A model generated the notes under the pieces. It saw only the letters and a list, made by a program, of their open reading frames with translations. It ran no database searches and had not been told where the DNA came from. A program made the translations under genes and the position numbers. A stretch of DNA of 7,094 bases from an uncultured Lachnospiraceae bacterium (GTDB lineage Bacteria; Bacillota; Clostridia; Lachnospirales; Lachnospiraceae): NCBI GenBank assembly GCA_947068385.1, contig CAMTBF010000182.1, positions 1 through 7,094 of the forward strand, given 5' to 3'. Positions 6,058-7,094 of the stretch are shown one piece after another (the stretch's first letter is position 1; each line of letters opens with the position of its first letter).

Positions 6058-6993
6058 ATGAAAGAAACCACGAAACTCAAACCCCAAAAAGAGAAGTTCA
6101 GCGGGAAGCTGATGTGGCGGCAGAGATACCTGCTATTGATGTCCGTGCCCTTCGTCGTCTGGCTGATCGTCTTCAAGTACATCCCTCTCTGGGGCTGGAC
6201 CATGGCTTTCCAGGACGTGACGCCCAAGTCCTTCGCCCAGCCCATCTGGCAGCGGGGATTCGCGGGCTTCGACAATTTCACCAAGGCCTTCACCGACAGG
6301 CTCTTCGCCCAGACCATGATCAACACCATCGGCACCAGCATCCTGGGAATCCTGCTGGGCACGGTCTTCGCCATCCTGTTCGCCCTGATGATGAACGAGA
6401 TCCGGTTCACCAGGTTCAAGAAGGTGACGCAGACCGTGTCCTATCTGCCCCACTTCGTGTCCTGGGTCATCATCGCCAGCATCGCCAAGATGCTCTTGAA
6501 CGACGGCGGCGCGGTGGACACCTTCCTGGGGAAGCAGCTCCACCTTATGTCCACCAACTCCCCTGTGTTCTGGCTGGTGGTGTGCCTGATCAATGTGTGG
6601 AAGGAGATGGGATGGGATGCCATCATCTATCTCTCCGCCATGGCGGGCATCGACCAGGGCCTCTATGAAGCCGCCAAGGTGGACGGCGCAGGGCGCTTCA
6701 AGCGGATCTGGCACATCACCCTGCCCAGCATCAAGCCCACTGTCACCGTGCTGCTGATCATGAGCATCGGAAGCGCCCTGAACGTAGGCATGGAGCGGCA
6801 GATGCTCTTAAGCAATGGCATCGTGCAGGACCACGCTATGGTGCTTAGCTGGTTCGCTTACATCCGAGGCATCGGCAACAACAACTATGGCTTAGGTACC
6901 GCAATCGGCGTGTTCCAGTCCATCGTCAGCATCGCCTTGCTGTTGATTGCCAACAAGATCGCCGGGATGCTGGGCGAGAGCAAGCTGGTATAG
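6058..6993 (+). CDS. LplB-type carbohydrate ABC transporter permease
   Basis: An inner-membrane permease of 311 residues, the usual length for this family. Seen: a basic cytoplasmic N-terminus, then six hydrophobic segments near residues 25-45, 86-112, 124-146, 165-195, 225-245 and 275-300. The EAA loop YEAAKVDGAGRFKRIWHITLP (starting at residue 203) is the contact site for the ATPase. It forms half of the channel of a sugar importer of the CUT1 class, of the LplB/YteP kind often linked to oligosaccharides such as pectin or other plant or host glycans. The substrate cannot be told from the permease. It lies just downstream of yesMN and behind the candidate operator, so control by YesN is likely. 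Its TAG stop overlaps the ribosome site of the next gene, indicating coupled translation. The symbol lplB is left out because orthology to Bacillus lplB is not shown. Confidence 0.92.
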   Translation: MKETTKLKPQKEKFSGKLMWRQRYLLLMSVPFVVWLIVFKYIPLWGWTMAFQDVTPKSFAQPIWQRGFAGFDNFTKAFTDRLFAQTMINTIGTSILGILLGTVFAILFALMMNEIRFTRFKKVTQTVSYLPHFVSWVIIASIAKMLLNDGGAVDTFLGKQLHLMSTNSPVFWLVVCLINVWKEMGWDAIIYLSAMAGIDQGLYEAAKVDGAGRFKRIWHITLPSIKPTVTVLLIMSIGSALNVGMERQMLLSNGIVQDHAMVLSWFAYIRGIGNNNYGLGTAIGVFQSIVSIALLLIANKIAGMLGESKLV

Positions 6994-6998
6994 GAGGT
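6992..6998 (+). promoter_or_regulatory. Ribosome binding site of the next transporter gene
   Basis: AGGAGGT overlaps the permease stop codon (TAG 6991-6993) and lies seven bases before the ATG at 7006. This marks 7006 as a real gene start even though its frame soon closes. Confidence 0.8.
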
Positions 6999-7005
6999 GC
7001 GGAAA

Positions 7006-7094
7006 ATGGCTAATACTTATGAAATCAAAAACAATTCCAAGGGCTCACCGAGGAGCAGCTTAAGAAAGTAGAGGAGGCTGGCAAAGAGGTGGCA
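7006..7094 (+). pseudogene. 5' end of the next operon gene, apparently frameshifted (probably the second permease)
   Basis: Seen: from the ATG at 7006 the frame reads MANTYEIKNNSKG and then SPRSSLRK before a TAG at 7069, only 21 codons. In the -1 frame the sequence from 7044 to the window end reads LTEEQLKKVEEAGKEVA with no stop and has the look of a coding, charged helix. That frame has no start of its own: it is closed by TGA at 7020 and has no ATG. One extra G in the GGG at 7041-7043 would join the two into a single protein. The strong ribosome site shows a real gene starts here. From its place after an LplB-type permease, a second permease is the best guess; the visible part is only a charged N-terminus and proves nothing. 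It may be a true mutation or a homopolymer error near a contig end. Confidence 0.6.

Noticed and set aside
1..7094. CRISPR arrays, tRNA or rRNA genes, insertion sequences, attachment sites
   Set aside because: I saw no spaced repeats, no tRNA-like cloverleaf, no transposase and no terminal inverted repeats. Gene-free stretches are all shorter than 150 bases.

Overview
The window suggests a GC-rich Firmicute of the gut Lachnospiraceae type. The basis is strong GGAGG ribosome binding sites, a YesM/YesN two-component pair beside an LplB-type sugar ABC permease, and a MerR start peptide of the kind common in that family. The assignment is by recognition only, not by a search. All real genes lie on the + strand.

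Layout. (1) 1-960: the 3' part of a SAM-dependent methyltransferase gene. Its first codons look like the start of a MerR regulator, but the DNA-binding domain is absent. (2) 951-1009: a terminator hairpin overlapping that gene's stop codon, followed at once by an extended -10 promoter. (3) 1057-2346: a multi-pass membrane sensor kinase of the AgrC-like GHKL class, with no LytTR regulator beside it. (4) 2343-2372: a near-consensus promoter whose -35 box overlaps the stop codon of that kinase. (5) 2396-4264: a YesM-type sensor kinase. (6) 4353-5921: a YesN-type response regulator with an AraC DNA-binding domain, after an 88-base AT-rich gap that holds a dyad. (7) 5922-6057: an intergenic control region with a hairpin, two direct copies of ATTTTYAGGGTA, a perfect TATAAT with no good -35, and a perfect Shine-Dalgarno. 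(8) 6058-6993: an LplB-type sugar ABC permease. (9) 7006-7094: the start of the next transporter gene, which appears to have lost one base.

How it fits together (inference from family knowledge). YesM senses an extracellular cue, probably tied to a carbohydrate, and phosphorylates YesN. YesN then binds the direct repeats and activates the -35-less promoter of the transporter operon. The solute-binding protein and ATPase are not in the window; they may lie downstream or elsewhere. The AgrC-like kinase has its own promoter and no cognate regulator here, so its output is unknown.

No wholly new system is evident. The points most worth a second look are the decapitated MerR-methyltransferase gene, the candidate YesN operator, the orphan AgrC-like kinase upstream of yesMN, the in-frame 18-bp duplication in yesN, and the frameshift in the last gene.
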